Notes: generated by a model from the sequence alone, not told the origin. A stretch of DNA of 64,000 nt from Hyphochytrium catenoides (GCA_900088475.1 FLMG01001010.1:174171-238170); one strand, 5' to 3'; counted from the first letter of the stretch, positions 9,289 to 22,244 are shown. Program-made: numbers and translations.

Positions 9289-12038
9289 TACTCATTATTC
9301 TCCAAGATCTCAAAGGCCGCCACTAGCGGCCTTGCCCGCCGTGGGATAGTGGTGGGGAGGAGGAGTAGCAAGAGAAGAATGATGGCCATCATCCTCATCA
9401 TCAGGAGATCGAGGGAGTCAAACCCAAGCTAGGCGGGCAGCAGCCCAACTTGTTGTCGCAGGCTGTCGTCCGTAGCGACGCGGCTTGCTGCTAATGTTCT
9501 TTGCCCGACGGCTGGTGCTACTCGGTCCTTTCTGATGCCATCAACAGCGGGAATGGTATCTCAAGGAAGCTAGGGCAGCAGCACCCACTTTCTGCGAGCC
9601 TCGTGCTTGTACTGCTGCTGCTATTCATCTCTGATGCAATCACAAAAAAGAAGTCACGTGATGACATGTGACGTTTTGCTTCTTGATGGTAACTAATTTT
9701 ATAGTTCTACTAATGCCTATCGTCGTCAGCACCACCTGCCCTGCCGGGTCCGGCGGTGGCGAGAGTTCCACGTTTGATAGCACTACACGGTATTGAATGG
9801 CTATAAAAAAAGTAACAGGAAGCGAGCGGGAGGAGATTTACAACAAGAAGAAGAGTCCTCTCCTCCACCAGCTGTATCAGGACTACAATTCCCCTCTTAC
9901 TCCTCACCAGACTAATCTGCCTGGCAGAAGACAGAAGATGCTCAATAATAACAAAGCCCTCTACTAGGTGTTGGTATGGTGATAATAAGGTACTACCACC
10001 CATTTATCGCAGCAGCTTAACTGAGAGTTGGTTTGCTGTATCATCAGATCCTCTTCTTTCTTCCTAGTGTTACCGGCTTTCAAATGGAATACCAGCTTCT
10101 TGTCATCCTTCTTTGGCAGCAAAAGATGATTTTTACCACCAGAAGACCATCAAACGGTCGTCTTCGTTGTTATTATCGGAGCCAGATTAGTATACGAAGG
10201 GGTCTCCCGTGGAAGTGAATGTCGCCCAGGACAAAAAAGGAGATTAAGAAAGAGGTTGCCGAAGAAGTGAAAGGATGAAAGGTACATATCTCCATCACTT
10301 AGCTCGAGGCAGAGGAGACAAAAAGTAACGAATCACCGCCGGCAAAGCATCAAGGCGCCAGGAAGAGGTGACGTTAATAAGGGTAGTCTATCACTGTGAA
10401 GCAGAAACATCTGTCTGCAGCCGTTACCTCGCAAGGAAATACCTGCTGATGAGATACAGAAAGCAAGCAGAGATCCTGGGACGTGTTGATGAAGTTAGCG
10501 TCATGGTCCATCACCGCATTCCTCAGTCCAGGGTCTAGCCGTATCTTTCCGTGATGTAGGTAATAAATGTTGATACAGTACGATGCCAAGCTTTTGTGTG
10601 TGATGATCAATGATGATGGGCGTGTCCTTTGCTGAGAGGAAAGCTTGGCGACCCGGGTAATCGTCCCCATCATCCCTCGCCACGGTGCTCTCGTGGTGTT
10701 CGTGATTGATATGAGCTGGATGATGATGTGTAGAACTCTTCAACCTTTAGAAGACGAGATCAGCAGGCACTCCTTGGCTCCTTGGTTGACTACTCTGACC
10801 TGCGAACTTTCTTCTGCAGACCATGAAAGCAGGAGCATTGAGATGAGGGGAAGGAAGGTGTTATCATTGGTACAAGATAGGGGTGGACTCACTTCTGCTG
10901 GGTTGGGTGGCTTCCTTCTCACTCGAATACTGATAGTTCTAGTGGTCGTAATAAGGTTCTTATAACAAAGGCTTGGGTCAATAGCCTCGAGTCTGCTACC
11001 CAGTACGTTCCAGCACAGTGCGTGGCGAATCTCGAATAAAAGGCTTGTTATTTGTTATTACAGTCGCACTATTATGAATGCAGGTGAGCCATACTGTTAC
11101 ACGCTGTACATCTCTGTGACAGTCTCGTCAGTGCTGCACAGAGCAACTGCAACCTCACCAATAGCGGCTATTCATAATAGCATGATCTCTCTTGCGCCAT
11201 CCTCATTGCCAAATCCCTCAGATTCAGAATAACGGCGTTATTTGACCCAGTCTGAGCTTGGTCTGGGTATAGTAACAAAAAAAGCGCCTAAAATTCTCAG
11301 TCTTGTGAATCACTGTGTAGTAGTACGATGTTGTACGGCTAACTGTTCCCTCAAAAGCGAGCCCGAGAGATATGGAACTGATTCGCCAAAACACGGGTCA
11401 ACGCGAGTAATCAATACGAGCGGGTGCAGACAGAGCGAGGAGAGATAGGGGAACGAGGCTGTTATCAAAATTTTCCGAGAGAAAGAGGCAGCCTGAAAAA
11501 GACTATGATGACAGACAGAGGAGACATAGAGGTATAAAAGAACGAGTGAGTCAAGGAAAAAGATAGAAATATCGCAGTAGTTACAAGACAGAGAATGTTT
11601 GTGCGAGAGCGAGCGAGTGAGAGAGAGAACACTCAGCTGAGCGATGTGAGTATAGGGAGACTGGAATGTGTAGGGGATGATGGCAATAAAATTTATGAGA
11701 GCCATTGCGGACTGGAAACAGAGAAAGTCTGCACTTTATCGCGGACATTTTTGAGCATCCAGACAAAGCTTTAGACAAGCTCAATAATAGCGTTTCATGA
11801 CATTATTTGACTGACAGAGACAATGCCCTCTATTCTAGGAGCTCATTGAGCCCGCTTTGCTACCTTAGGAACGACTTTATAGAGGGAGGTAGAGGATGAT
11901 CTTGCTGCAAAGCCGCCTTAGCTAAGATTGTTTGGAACACGGAAATTCTGCCAACTCTGGGGCCCTATTTACTGAAGGCACCTCTTGCACTCTAGAGCAT
12001 CAGGAGCTGTACGGGCCTTTTGGCTGCGGCGTAGGGAG
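9289..12038. other. About 2.7 kb without a supportable gene
   Basis: Short frames on both strands (for example 9710-10003 minus and 10645-10965 plus) show no family-like composition and no splice-linked partners. The part from 11300 to 11700 is purine-rich on the plus strand. One nested inverted repeat at 11069-11180 is listed separately. The right end should contain the promoter of the PDZ gene. Confidence 0.6.
11069..11180. repeat. Nested inverted repeat, about 112 bases
   Basis: The outer arms CTATTATGAAT (11069-11079) and ATTCATAATAG (11170-11180) are perfect reverse complements. Inside them GGTGAG pairs with CTCACC, and further in CTCTGTG pairs with CACAGAG. The three nested pairs share one centre, so the stretch could form an interrupted hairpin or be a small palindromic element. 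No terminase or transposase frame is nearby. Confidence 0.45.
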
Positions 12039-14671
12039 ATGAGCGATCTCTATTTACGCGGTGAGTCTGTCATACGCAATGCCCTTTGATATCTCGTCGT
12101 CTCGTGCTAACTCTTTTGCTTAATTGAACTTCTGATTGACGGGCCCCGTTAGGTCGGACTTTGTCTGACGGCCGCCATACCACAGCCAGCAGCTATTACG
12201 GCTACAGCAATGACGAAAGGCAAGATCAGGAGGGCAATGGCAGCTATGTGGCTACAAATCGTCATACCGAGCGGCCGCCAAACTACACCCAACAATATGA
12301 CAACAGAGGCTCGGTCCAGCTTCAAAAAGAACGCTCTTCTCATACATCTTTGGCCGAGGACTATCAGAGGCGCATGCAGGACATCAGGGACAGTGGTAGG
12401 AACAATTGGCAGCATGGGAATTCGGCCACAGGTTATTCCCCAGATCGACGGGACTCTGCCTATCGGCCATCCTACAATGAAGCTATGGGAAAAGGGTACG
12501 CCGCGAATGTACAGCAGTTAGAAGCACCCATGAGCCGTGTAACTCTCGGGCAGAATCCAAGCCAATATCAGCCCTCTATGCAACAAGGGAGAGATTGGAC
12601 CACAGCTTCAGGATCAGGACAACCGCCTGCCTATGCACCCCCTTATGCCTTATCCACTGTGCGTCCCTCCACAGGAGGCGGAGAGGGCTGGATCCAGCCC
12701 AAAGGCACGGCAAGCATGGTCAAGAAACAATACAAGGAGGTCTCAATAGATAGTCAAGACGATCGTAATAGTGACGGCAGCGAAATTGACGTTGATGAAG
12801 AGATAGAAAGGAGAACTTTCGCCGGTGGAAGACCCCCTGTAGCTTCGCGCTCTACTCTCGGAGGCGGGCAATTAGACTCTCAAGGGTCGGGTTCTCCTTC
12901 TTCCAGCGTGATGCGATACACGGACACGGTCCTTCGCCCTACAAATGGTTTAACTGGGGACGCTCGGCGAAGTGAGATGGAGACATCTCAAAAGTCGTAC
13001 GTCAGTAAGTATATGACGGAGTTCTCGGAGTCAGACCCTCCGCAGCAGCCCTCCACCTATAGTAGGTACCCGTCTCAGCCTTCCTCTAGGTCATCGGAGC
13101 CAAGAGAAGACTCACAGCAGTACTTGATCTCATCACGGCCGTTGGGGTCTCCCTCTGGTGGGCTAGAAAAGCACGCGAAGCACGGATCCACCTTGAGAAA
13201 GGTAGGACAATTGGATATTCCACTGGTTCCAGACTTGAAGTCCCTGCGCAATCAGCCCAACGCATCGACCTCTTTTGCTCAAGGGGGTTCTAGCCAACCT
13301 CCGCCATCACATAGAAGAACGTTGACTACCCAAGAGATTATAGCGGCAGGAGGGCTAAGCGGTCGACCCACGGTTGGTGCTGACACTACTACTATGACGT
13401 GGGGATTTGCAGGTACATTTCCTGTCCGTGAGGGCGAGAACTATCAGCAATCCGCTCCGTATGTCCCTGGCCCAGGCATGTATCCATCCTCGGAGGGCAC
13501 AAGAGGCAGTCCATCGCGTCGCTCTGGAATGGGATACAAAGAACCTGGGGCTGTGCCTGCGGGCAGCTCCCCCGCATCCCCACCTCGTCAAAGCGCTTCC
13601 ACTCCCTCTAACAATAAGGTGAAACGAGAGTCCTCAGGAGATAACAGGTATCGGGCACCGTCCTCCTCAATTCTCTCAGTGCCTCGCCAACCGGGACAGG
13701 AGTACGAGATCATTTGGAACGGAGGACCTCTGGGCCTCAAGCTGCGCTCTGACGGGAGCAGCAAAAGTATACCGGTAATCAGCGCCGTTACTGGGAATGG
13801 TACTGCCGTAGGGATTCATAATGCAGCCCCTGGAGACATTCTTGTAAGCATCAACGGCCAGCCGTTTGACACAGAGTACGATGAGACAATCAAGTACATT
13901 ATGTCAATAGATGGAGCTGTACGGCTGCGTTTCCAGGTAGTTCCTGATGAATGGGAGAGACGAGGAAGTGTGCTTGGTCCCCTTCCGCAGTTAGAGGCAA
14001 TGGTGAGCACTGTGGAGTCTTTGGCTAGGCGGGGCGGCATCACCCCATATTACCTAATATGGAGAGGAGGACGTCTAGGAATCACTCTGAGGAAGGATGC
14101 AAATATGGGCAACCTAACAAGAATCTCTAGAATCAATCCGCAAATGAACCCCAACGTCGAAGGCTATGAGAAGACAACAACGGGGGATGTTCTTTGTGCT
14201 GTTAATGGTCAAGACACACTAAAGATGAGCTTTCGAGAGATCATTTCTCTCATCAAACGCTCGGAAATGCCAATGGTGCTACGCTTCTTAAGGGTAAAGC
14301 CCGAAGGAAGAAAGCGCGCTTCTTCTAAGCACGTAGACATGGGCGACTTGAATGAGTATATTGTGGTGTGGAACGGTGCACCGCTGGGGATTTCCTTGGC
14401 GACAGGCAAGGTTGAGAACTCGCCACCTTTCATTCATGAGATAACCAACCCCAACGCGGCGCCAGGTCTCTCCTATGCCCAGCCGGGAGATGAGCTGATT
14501 ACTATTGATGGAATCAACACGTCAGAGCTAGGCTATGAGAAGACTATAGAGCTGTTGAAGCAGGTGAGAGAAGACACTGTGCTGGTGTTTAGAAGAGACA
14601 ATTCCGGTCCGAGAGGCAAGCCAGGCACGTTAAGGCATGTGGTCGGATCTCTTTTCCAGTCGCAGTCATAA
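12039..14671 (+). CDS. Three-PDZ-domain scaffold-like protein, 2 exons, 846 aa
   Basis: A 22-base first exon (12039-12060, MSDLYLR plus one base) is spliced with a GTGAGT donor to a single long exon (12153-14671). Residues 1 to about 515 are low-complexity, rich in Ser, Pro, Gln, Tyr and Arg, and probably disordered, with an acidic patch EIDVDEEIERR. The C-terminal third holds three PDZ-like modules at roughly residues 524-602, 638-720 and 742-820. Each opens with a Y-x-[IV]-x-W-x-G signature and a carboxylate-binding loop (GPLGLKL, GRLGITL, APLGISL), and has a GD-[IVE]-L-x-x-[IV]-[ND]-G strand (GDILVSINGQ, GDVLCAVNGQ, GDELITIDGI). PDZ domains bind C-terminal peptides of partner proteins. No enzymatic domain is visible, so a scaffold or adaptor role is likely. 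The continuous frame begins with TTG at 12161; the upstream ATG exon is preferred because a eukaryotic start needs ATG and the splice phase fits. Confidence 0.85.
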
Positions 14672-14931
14672 TACCCTTCTCTATCTGTGCATCCTGCCTG
14701 AGTAGTCTGTAAATAAGTCAGTGCGGTGGGCCCACCTATATAAACGCTTCTGTAACAGAGAACAAACCTCTCATTCACTTTGGTTACGGTTAAAAGTTAC
14801 GATGTGGGGTCTCGTTGAGAGATTGAGACAGATGTAGATAAGATCCGGTCTACTTCCTGCTCTCCTTGCCTGATTCCTCTCCCATGGTGCGAGAAGAGGA
14901 ATAGTTACATATGAAATGCTGTCTCATCCCC

Positions 14932-15756
14932 TTACTTTTTGGCAGCTGCAAGTCTCTCCGCTACATTTTGCCAGTTGACAACATTCCAGATCTCCTTCAA
15001 ATAATCAGGACGGACGTTCTTATACTGAAGGTAATAGGCGTGCTCCCAGACATCGACACCCAACAGTGGTACCAGGCCAACCTTTGCCAGTGGATCCTGG
15101 TTAGGCAGTGCTTGGTAGACCAGGCGCTGCTTGACCTTGTCATACCCTAGCCAACCCCATCCAGAGCCTTGAACGGCGGCCGTCTGAGTGTTGAAGAAGG
15201 TCTTGAACTTATCAAAAGAACCCCTTCAGAAACGGGAGGAGGTTAATACACCGTTGCGTGATGAGCCGAAGCAAGTACCTACCACTCCTTCTTGATCATC
15301 TCAGCCAGTTCGCCAGTAGGCTCGCCACCACCTCCTTCCTTGGGAGGTGCCAGGTTCGTCCAGAAGATGGAGTGGTTGATATGTCCGCCCCCGTTAAAGT
15401 TCAATGCTCCCTGAAGTGCAATTTTGGCTGCTAAGTCGCCCTTCTCCTCTGCATCGATCTCCTTCTCTCTGGCGACATTATAGTTCGTAACGTAGGCTTG
15501 GTGGTGCTTCTTGTGATGAAGCTCCATGATCTGACCGCTGATATATGGCTCAAGAGCGCCATAGTCATAAGGCATGTCTGGGAGCTGGGCTGGCTTGGAG
15601 CTCATGCTCCTAGCTGCCAAGTTCTACATCACATCACATGGGAAAAGAGGCATCAGGACGGAGACTTCAAAACGAGAACATATTATCTCATAATGTAGTT
15701 GGCCTCACCCCAATGGGAAGCCTTTTCCAAGACTGAACTGCACGCTGGAGACTCAT
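14932..15756 (-). CDS. SOD2: Mitochondrial manganese superoxide dismutase, 3 exons, 226 aa
   Basis: Converts superoxide to hydrogen peroxide and oxygen. Exons: 15709-15756, 15283-15623, 14932-15223, with short introns of 85 and 59 bases. The first exon, [16 protein letters not shown], joined to [10 protein letters not shown], gives a typical basic mitochondrial presequence. The mature region starts near [16 protein letters not shown]. The four metal ligands of the Fe/Mn family are present: His52 (ELHHKKHH), His100 ([11 protein letters not shown]), Asp187 and His191 ([19 protein letters not shown]). [11 protein letters not shown] and PNQDPL (Gln172) match the manganese type. The length fits the family. 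It converges on the PDZ gene, with 260 bases between their stop codons. A shorter cytosolic form could start at the internal ATG at 15605, but the exon-1 presequence is convincing. Confidence 0.95.
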
Positions 15757-16615
15757 ATTGTCGTGGTCGTTATAAGAAAACTTTACGCAGGGATAAAGAT
15801 GCTTTTGCCGTTGATCTCTAGATCTGCAGTCAGAAAAGCCAATGAATGACCCACTGACTTCCGCCCATCGCAGAGGCTTCGCGAAGGATCTGTCCGGACA
15901 TCAGACATCAGAAAGATCTTTTGTCCCTCCATCACCTTTCAGCTGTGTTCTCTGCTGTATTGCACTGTCCCATAACAGGGCAGCAAGATCACCTTGTATT
16001 CGTAACGCAAATCGCCATATCCGGAACATACCCATTTAAACCTCTCCGTATCCCAGAGACTTTTTTCTGCTTGTTCGTGTATCAAATCGTCAAAATCGTT
16101 TAGAGAGATCTGCAGTTTGATCCATGCGGCGGTAACTGGATGCGGCCAATCAGAAGCTTCATACATCGGAAGCTAAAGAGGAACATTCATTGCCTTTGGA
16201 CGCCAGGGAAAGGAAGGCCCATCGGCAGCTTAGGGAAGCTATGATCGAGCTCAGCTCTGAATGGCAGCAGCTGAGTGGTACATCGCGATAGCAAGGTTTC
16301 CTGGTCATAGAGCGTAACCTGACCAACTTCACGTGGGTGCTAAACGGAGGAGAGGATCGTCTCTGGCCTTAGACAGATGCTACTATAAGAAGGCCCATTG
16401 CGATGTAGGAAGGGCCCAGGCAACAACCCGACCGATGTAGAAAGCAGGAGCTTCTCCATAGCTGTGGACTTCCTCGTGACGTCTCTTAGTTCGACTGCTA
16501 CTGTCGGCATGTGAGGGTCACCCTACGTAGAAGGGGAGGGACTTACGGAGACTAAAGCACCTAGGGTTCATTGTCCTACGGAGAATCGTCTCATACTCTG
16601 CATACCAAGGTGACC
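15757..16615. other. Divergent promoter region between SOD and the membrane-protein gene
   Basis: About 860 bases between two divergently oriented start codons. Frames here are short and show no family similarity. The region should carry both promoters; no clear TATA box or other motif can be assigned with confidence. Confidence 0.5.
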
Positions 16616-19600
16616 ATGGGCCACAGCGGTGACGAGCAGCTTGTATTCAGCAGCCCATTGGGGAGCTATGCGGAAGAGAAAGGCGAGGTAGAGCTTGTTA
16701 TGACTCCTTTCCATGGACTTGCCGGCGAGGAGCCTGCAGGCATCATCATTCAGCCAGTGCTTGACATGTCCCCTCAAGAGCCAATACCGCCAAAATCATC
16801 TGCTCGGGCTAGACCAGCTATTTCTCTTCAGTGTGCAGACAGCCAGGACTCAACTGAAGTTCTAGACTCTCTGACAGTTTCTGGGAAGTCTCAAACTTCA
16901 ATTTTTCATAGCGATATTCCCGTGGAACTCTGGTCTCTCGAAGTTAGGCTGCTAGTAGTCGCCTTGGCTACCATAGTACTATTATTTATGTTGACAGGCT
17001 GGTGGCTGCGCACCAAACAAAGGCGTACGATGATGAGGTGCAGAGAGTTAGTTCGGGAGATACTGACGTCGATGGGAAAGGAGCAGGCTCTAAGAGAGAA
17101 AGTGACGGTGAGTGGTCTTAAGTGCTTAACTATTCTTTCATATGTACACTTGGTCCTGTCTTCTTGCTAGCTTACTTTTCACCTTATCTAGCCGTCTATG
17201 TGCCGGACATTTAGTTGACTCTGCGGCCTCTCCTTTTATAGCTTGCAGGTCTTCCTATCGCAATGGAAAGTGATTGCGTGAAGCTGCTGGAGGCGACAGA
17301 ACTACTGTCGCAGATGAAAGCAACACGCAGCACATGTGAAAGGCTTCTTACACCTAAAACTGCCGGACAACCAGTAAGCCAATTGCTATGCATTACTAGG
17401 TCAGAGAGAGAGAGAGGGGGAGAGAGAGAGAGAAAAGAGAGAGAAAAGAGAGAGAGAGAGAGAGCCTCCTTCGCACTTTGCTTACTCGGCCTACCCTTCT
17501 TTCCTGATTGCTCCTATTCTGCCCCAACCCACCCACGCAGTGTTCCCCGGACAGGGAGAGTGTTAAACACAATGGCAGAAGGCGCGCCAGCGCCCGCGAA
17601 GGTTCTGATTTGTTTACCTCTTCTCTTGAGACTATAAGTGCTCTGATTATGAGGGGAAGACTCTTTCTCTCCGATATTGAGTCGCAGTCTTTCTACTCTT
17701 CCTCCGTGGCCCAGTTCCTTCCCGATTTTCAGAACCTGCATGGTGCAATCAAGGCAAATCTGGGCTCACTGGAGACTCTCCATGAAGGGGTATGCAAACT
17801 GGCATTATACTTAGCCTTTCACTCCATCTTCCCGCCGATGGCGCCTGAAGATCTTTCCTACTGTACCCTCTCATCTGATCCCGCATGTTCTTATTGTACC
17901 TCGCTCCTAGTTATTCCCCTGCTCTCCCTATCCGACCCCTTGCTTCGACCGCCTACTTCTGTTGCTTTTGCCTTTTTCCGCAAAATCATGCCGCCAGTCC
18001 CGCTCGTATGTCATTCTATCGTGTTCCCCTTTAATTTCCATCATCGATTCAGGCCTGACATTTCTAACCGTGTAGATGGAAGAAGCATTAGCCGCCTCTC
18101 TGAGAGGTATTTCTGAGGCAGTTCGAGAGGAAGACGTTAATTCATTGGAGAACTCTGTCTCCACCTTGGAGAGTTTAGGACTTAAAGAGAGTGTGATCAA
18201 AACACTCGAGAACGGAGAGGAAGCAGTCTTTTTGACTGCTATTCAGGAGAAGATGAAAGAGAAGCTAGAGACCGAGCAAGTTCTCTCTCAAGCACTAGAA
18301 AAACCAGAGCGGCTAGATGTCGCACTTGATGTTGCGTTCAAAAACGGTAAAATGGCTACGTGAGCGATCTCTCGATCCGGTTGTCTTCTGCCAGCCTTTA
18401 TCTCTTGTCACTACTCTCCCCACCGTCGACTTATTTTATCGGCATCTTCTATCGTCTCTGGGTGCTTGCTTCTTTTTGGGTGGGCCCGCTCAGGACTGCT
18501 CTAGCTCGGGCTGTAACCCCATACATTGTGCTCCTGTTCAATGAACAGGTTTTGGCCATCTGTCTGATGCGAGAGAAATAGAGACTCGATTGTGGAAGCA
18601 AGAGCTGGCAGAGGTGGAGACTGCTGACCTCTTTTCATCTGCCTCTTCTTAACCTCACAGAGGTCTTCACTTTGTGAAAGCCCCGTGGTCGCACTATCTC
18701 TTAGATTGCCATGTATACTCTACTCTACACGCTAAAGTGGTTGGCTAACTTCTTTCTGGGGCCCTTTTTCACTTTACTGTGTATGGCCCGTCCGCCATCA
18801 AGGTGTATGGGTCTTTCTCCTGGAGTGCCTTCCTCCCTCTCATGTGTTGCAAAGCGTCAAACTGCTCATCCTCTGCGGCGCCACGCAAGGCTCCTGACTC
18901 TCACCCTGTTTAAATGCTAAAACAGCTTTTTCGTCAATGCATTCCCTCATGATTATTTATCGGACCCCTTTGCTGCAGACATCTCTACAAGAGAGAGACC
19001 TTGAAAATGATCTAAATCAGCTCAATTCATCCATGCTGATGATAACAGACGCAAGCCAGGAGGCGACGGCGTTGCAGCTCTCTCCTAGCAAACCCAATCG
19101 TCCCATAACCGCAGGGTTGCAGGAGGTAGGGCTTATAAACCTCGGGACGCTAAGCTTCCTGAAGCTCTTTAGCTGTTATAACCTATCCTGCAAATTCTTG
19201 AGCTCTCCTACTTCCACAATCTCAGCCTCGGCTGGATTCTATGGTTCCTTTAGCTGGTCAAGCTCTCCTGCCTGGTGTCGTTGCTGCTCAGGCTGATATC
19301 ATCTGTTTTACTGTTGCTATGTACAGGCCGAAGCATCTCCAAGTATGTCGATGAGAAGAGCAAGCTATCTTACCAAAGCGTGTCTAAGTTGGCACTAATT
19401 ATATCTCGTCTCCTGTTCTTGCAGTGAGGCAACGCAGAGGAAGCTCGACACTATCTATTCCCACCGAAATGATAGAGGATCTCAGCCGTCTCGGTATCTC
19501 TAAGGAAGATGCAGCCAGAATGGTGCTGGACAAGCTCGGCGATCACCAGATTGCCCTTATGAAACTGCAACACAAAGAATATTTGCAGCACAAGATGATA

Positions 19601-21491
19601 GTAGAGGTAGAATTATTAGAGCAAAGGGAAAGTCGGCGTCCTCAAGAAGAGAGGGATTATAGAGGAAGGGGAGTATTGAGGGTGAAGAAGAGCGGTTAGA
19701 CCTCAGACGAAAGAAGTGTCTGGAGGCGGATTGAATGGACAGGGGGAAACACTTGGGAAAGACGGTTCTTGCGAATGTTCTAGGGAAGCTAGGCTTTAGA
19801 AAAGTCAATATCGGGACGAAGACTTGTAAAGCGAGAAAATGGGCCGGAAGATTAGCACCAGCGGTTGTCCAATGCCAGTCACGACGGACAGAGAGACTTA
19901 GGGTATGGAAAGACAGCACAGCTTTTGATGCCTTTGAAGGGTTTCGGTGCTTCTATTTATGGGATTTTGAGCATACGATACTGCTACTGCCAGATGCGAC
20001 GTCAGAAGCTTCTGGAGAGAAAACAAAAGCTACGAGACGACCACGAGGCACGAATGCTTCGGGCAAAGGAGCAAGAAGAAAAACACGCGCAAAGGAGGCT
20101 CAGGGACCAGCAGCTACTAGAGAAACGACTTGAGCTCATGATGATGGACTTCGGTGGGACTGTTGACCTGTTCAACCTCATTCTCCTATTTTCCCAATTT
20201 GGTACACTCTCTCTTCCCTATACCCTCGTTATCGAGAGCTCACTTCCTCTTCCCTTTGAAAACGCTCTCCTTAATCTCACGTTCGACTTTCTTAGAGTTA
20301 AGAGCAAAAGCAAGCGAAGACAAAGCAAGAAAGAAAGAGGATAGGAGGTGAGCAGTCATGCTAAAGCTGTTTCTCAGTTTCGATGTGAGCAGCATGCTTA
20401 TCGGTTTGTAGGAGAGCGGAGGCCCTAGAAAAACTCCAAAGGGAGGAAGAAAAGAGAGACTGGACATTCCTCTCTTTTATCAGCTACGCGGACGCCCTTG
20501 CCTTCGCTTGCGTGTTGCTCTTTCACATGTGGCGATCGATTCGACTCAACCACGTCTTGCGGGGATATTTCTCCTGTCATTCTACCTCTTCTTCATCGAC
20601 ATTCTGGCTCATGAAAGAGATGAATAAGTGAGTGCCTGCCCTTCCCGCTGTGTCTCTAACCCCTTTCTTCTTATTCCCGGTTTCCCTTGCTTTGCTAGCT
20701 TATGATGGTCCTCTACTGTCTTCGTCACTCTAGGAAGTTTGATCTACTTGTATGAAGGCCCACAATTTGCCACCCACGGAGCATGTCCCTAGCTTTCTAA
20801 TTATAGCGTGGTCTCCTCTTTTAACTACTGTCCTAACTTACTCATTTTCCGCCGCCTGTATATCAGCCTCCTCTGCCTCGTACAGACGGGAGTTGTCGTG
20901 ATGTTGTCGGTGCTCTGTGTCCTTAGTATGCATGCCTTTGCGTACTGGGTCATGGGGTCTAGGTCGTTCGCTGTGTGTGGTTTTGCCCTCCTGACCGGGC
21001 TTATGTATGGACTCAGGTAAATCCAAGATCTCTGTTACCTCAACGCTCTCTTCTCTTTGCGGCAAATGATCTTGCTCTCCACAGAGATCAGCTCGCCGAT
21101 CTCTTGGCGCGGTGGTACTGGGGCTCAGTACCTATCCTGGTTAATGGCGCGATATGGTTGATTCTTTGCTATGGTAGGTGCTGCGACAGATGTGAAGGAC
21201 AAGGAAGAGGCTCCACTATCTCGTTTGATGGTCGCTCTTTTCTCAAGTAACCCCTGTTAGCCCGCTTAGTCCCTCTTGTTCTCCTCTCCTATCGTCCCGT
21301 TCTGTCCTCTCGGCGGCACGTGCAGCCTTATTATTGACTGCGCTGTTCACGTTTTATCAGGCAGGCGGCGACGACACTTTCTGCTCCTTGGTGCCTATGC
21401 GTACCTGAGCTATGCACTGCTGTCAATACTGTCAATAGGGTTTGCGGTTCTAAGTGCCGTCATCGCGGTCTATCCTGTAGCTGCACAATAA
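16616..21491 (+). CDS. Unknown membrane protein with coiled-coil middle and multi-TM C-terminus, 15 exons, 782 aa
   Basis: Exons: 16616-17107, 17242-17373, 17541-17789, 18076-18346, 18549-18613, 18979-19125, 19327-19342, 19425-19606, 19994-20153, 20296-20347, 20412-20627, 20734-20749, 20886-21016, 21085-21173, 21361-21491. All junctions are GT-AG and in phase. The start is ATG 16616; the frame opens earlier only through a TTG. Residues about 109-131 form one membrane segment (RLLVVALATIVLLFMLTGWW) followed by basic residues. The middle is charged and helical, including MEEALAASLRGISEAVREE and a strongly basic coiled coil around RRQKLLERKQKLRDDHEAR. The last 200 residues hold about four hydrophobic segments, for example LSFISYADALAFACVLLF, VVVMLSVLCVLSMHAFA, VPILVNGAIWLILCY and LSYALLSILSIGFAVLSAV. 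Two exons are only 16 bases long. I do not recognise the family. The plan (N-terminal TM, coiled coil, TM cluster) would fit an organelle-membrane tether or a nuclear-envelope protein, but that is speculation. Confidence 0.75.
17403..17464. repeat. GA-rich simple repeat inside an intron
   Basis: Imperfect GA run in the second intron of the 782-residue membrane-protein gene. It has no coding meaning in the spliced model. Confidence 0.85.
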
Positions 21492-22244
21492 TGATAGCCA
21501 TCACTCTGCAGACGGAAAGACTGTCATTCTCAAAACATAATATCAATGCCCTAGGAAAGCACAGTGATATGATATGAGAGTAGTGATGCCGGGCCTAAAG
21601 ATAGAAAGGAGATCATGCGGAGGGCTAGGACACTGGGCTGCGACATATAAATTTAAGATACGTGAAAGGATCTCGACAGTTCTTCACAGAAGCCTCGCCC
21701 TTGGCTTCTTGATTTGTCTAACCATCACTGTGCGTATAGCAACCACCCCTCCCACAGAGCAATTTCTAGCTCCTCCAAACCTTGGACAACTTCCTCTCCC
21801 TTCTTTCGTCTTCAATAGGTAAGTGCATCGTCTTAGCATCCTCACTTTGGCCTTGGTTTCTCTGCCCATTACTAAGCGTATAACAATCCCACCAGTCCCA
21901 CGACAGCAGGGGCCTCTGCGCTGCGGTCTTCTCATCGCCTCAACTTCCACCGTCCTCTCCACCAGCTGCCACGCTTCTCCCTCACACACAGATACCCACC
22001 ATACATTCCCTTCTGTCAAAGGGCCCACGGACGGCGATCCTACCTTGCCGCACACTTCTTGTCCAGAAGCTCCTTCGAAGCTGTCAAACATCTCAAGAGA
22101 AGAAAGCGCCGGATTTCCATTATTTTCCAATAATCTCCGTTGCTCTATTTGTGTGTTGTGCGATGTGCAGTATAGTGTGTGTGCTGATGGTGTCCTTGAA
22201 GTTCTGGGGGAGGTGTGAAAACAAGCACTAGGGGAAAAAAGAGA
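21492..22244. other. Intergenic stretch before the tRNA
   Basis: Long overlapping frames exist on both strands (21823-22218 plus and 21684-22337 minus), but neither begins with a credible ATG exon nor resembles a family. The minus one runs through the tRNA. No gene is supported. Confidence 0.55.
22234..22244 (-). terminator. RNA polymerase III terminator of the tRNA gene
   Basis: On the minus strand the tRNA 3' end is followed by TCTC and then a run of six T (22235-22240), the usual pol III termination signal. Confidence 0.8.
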
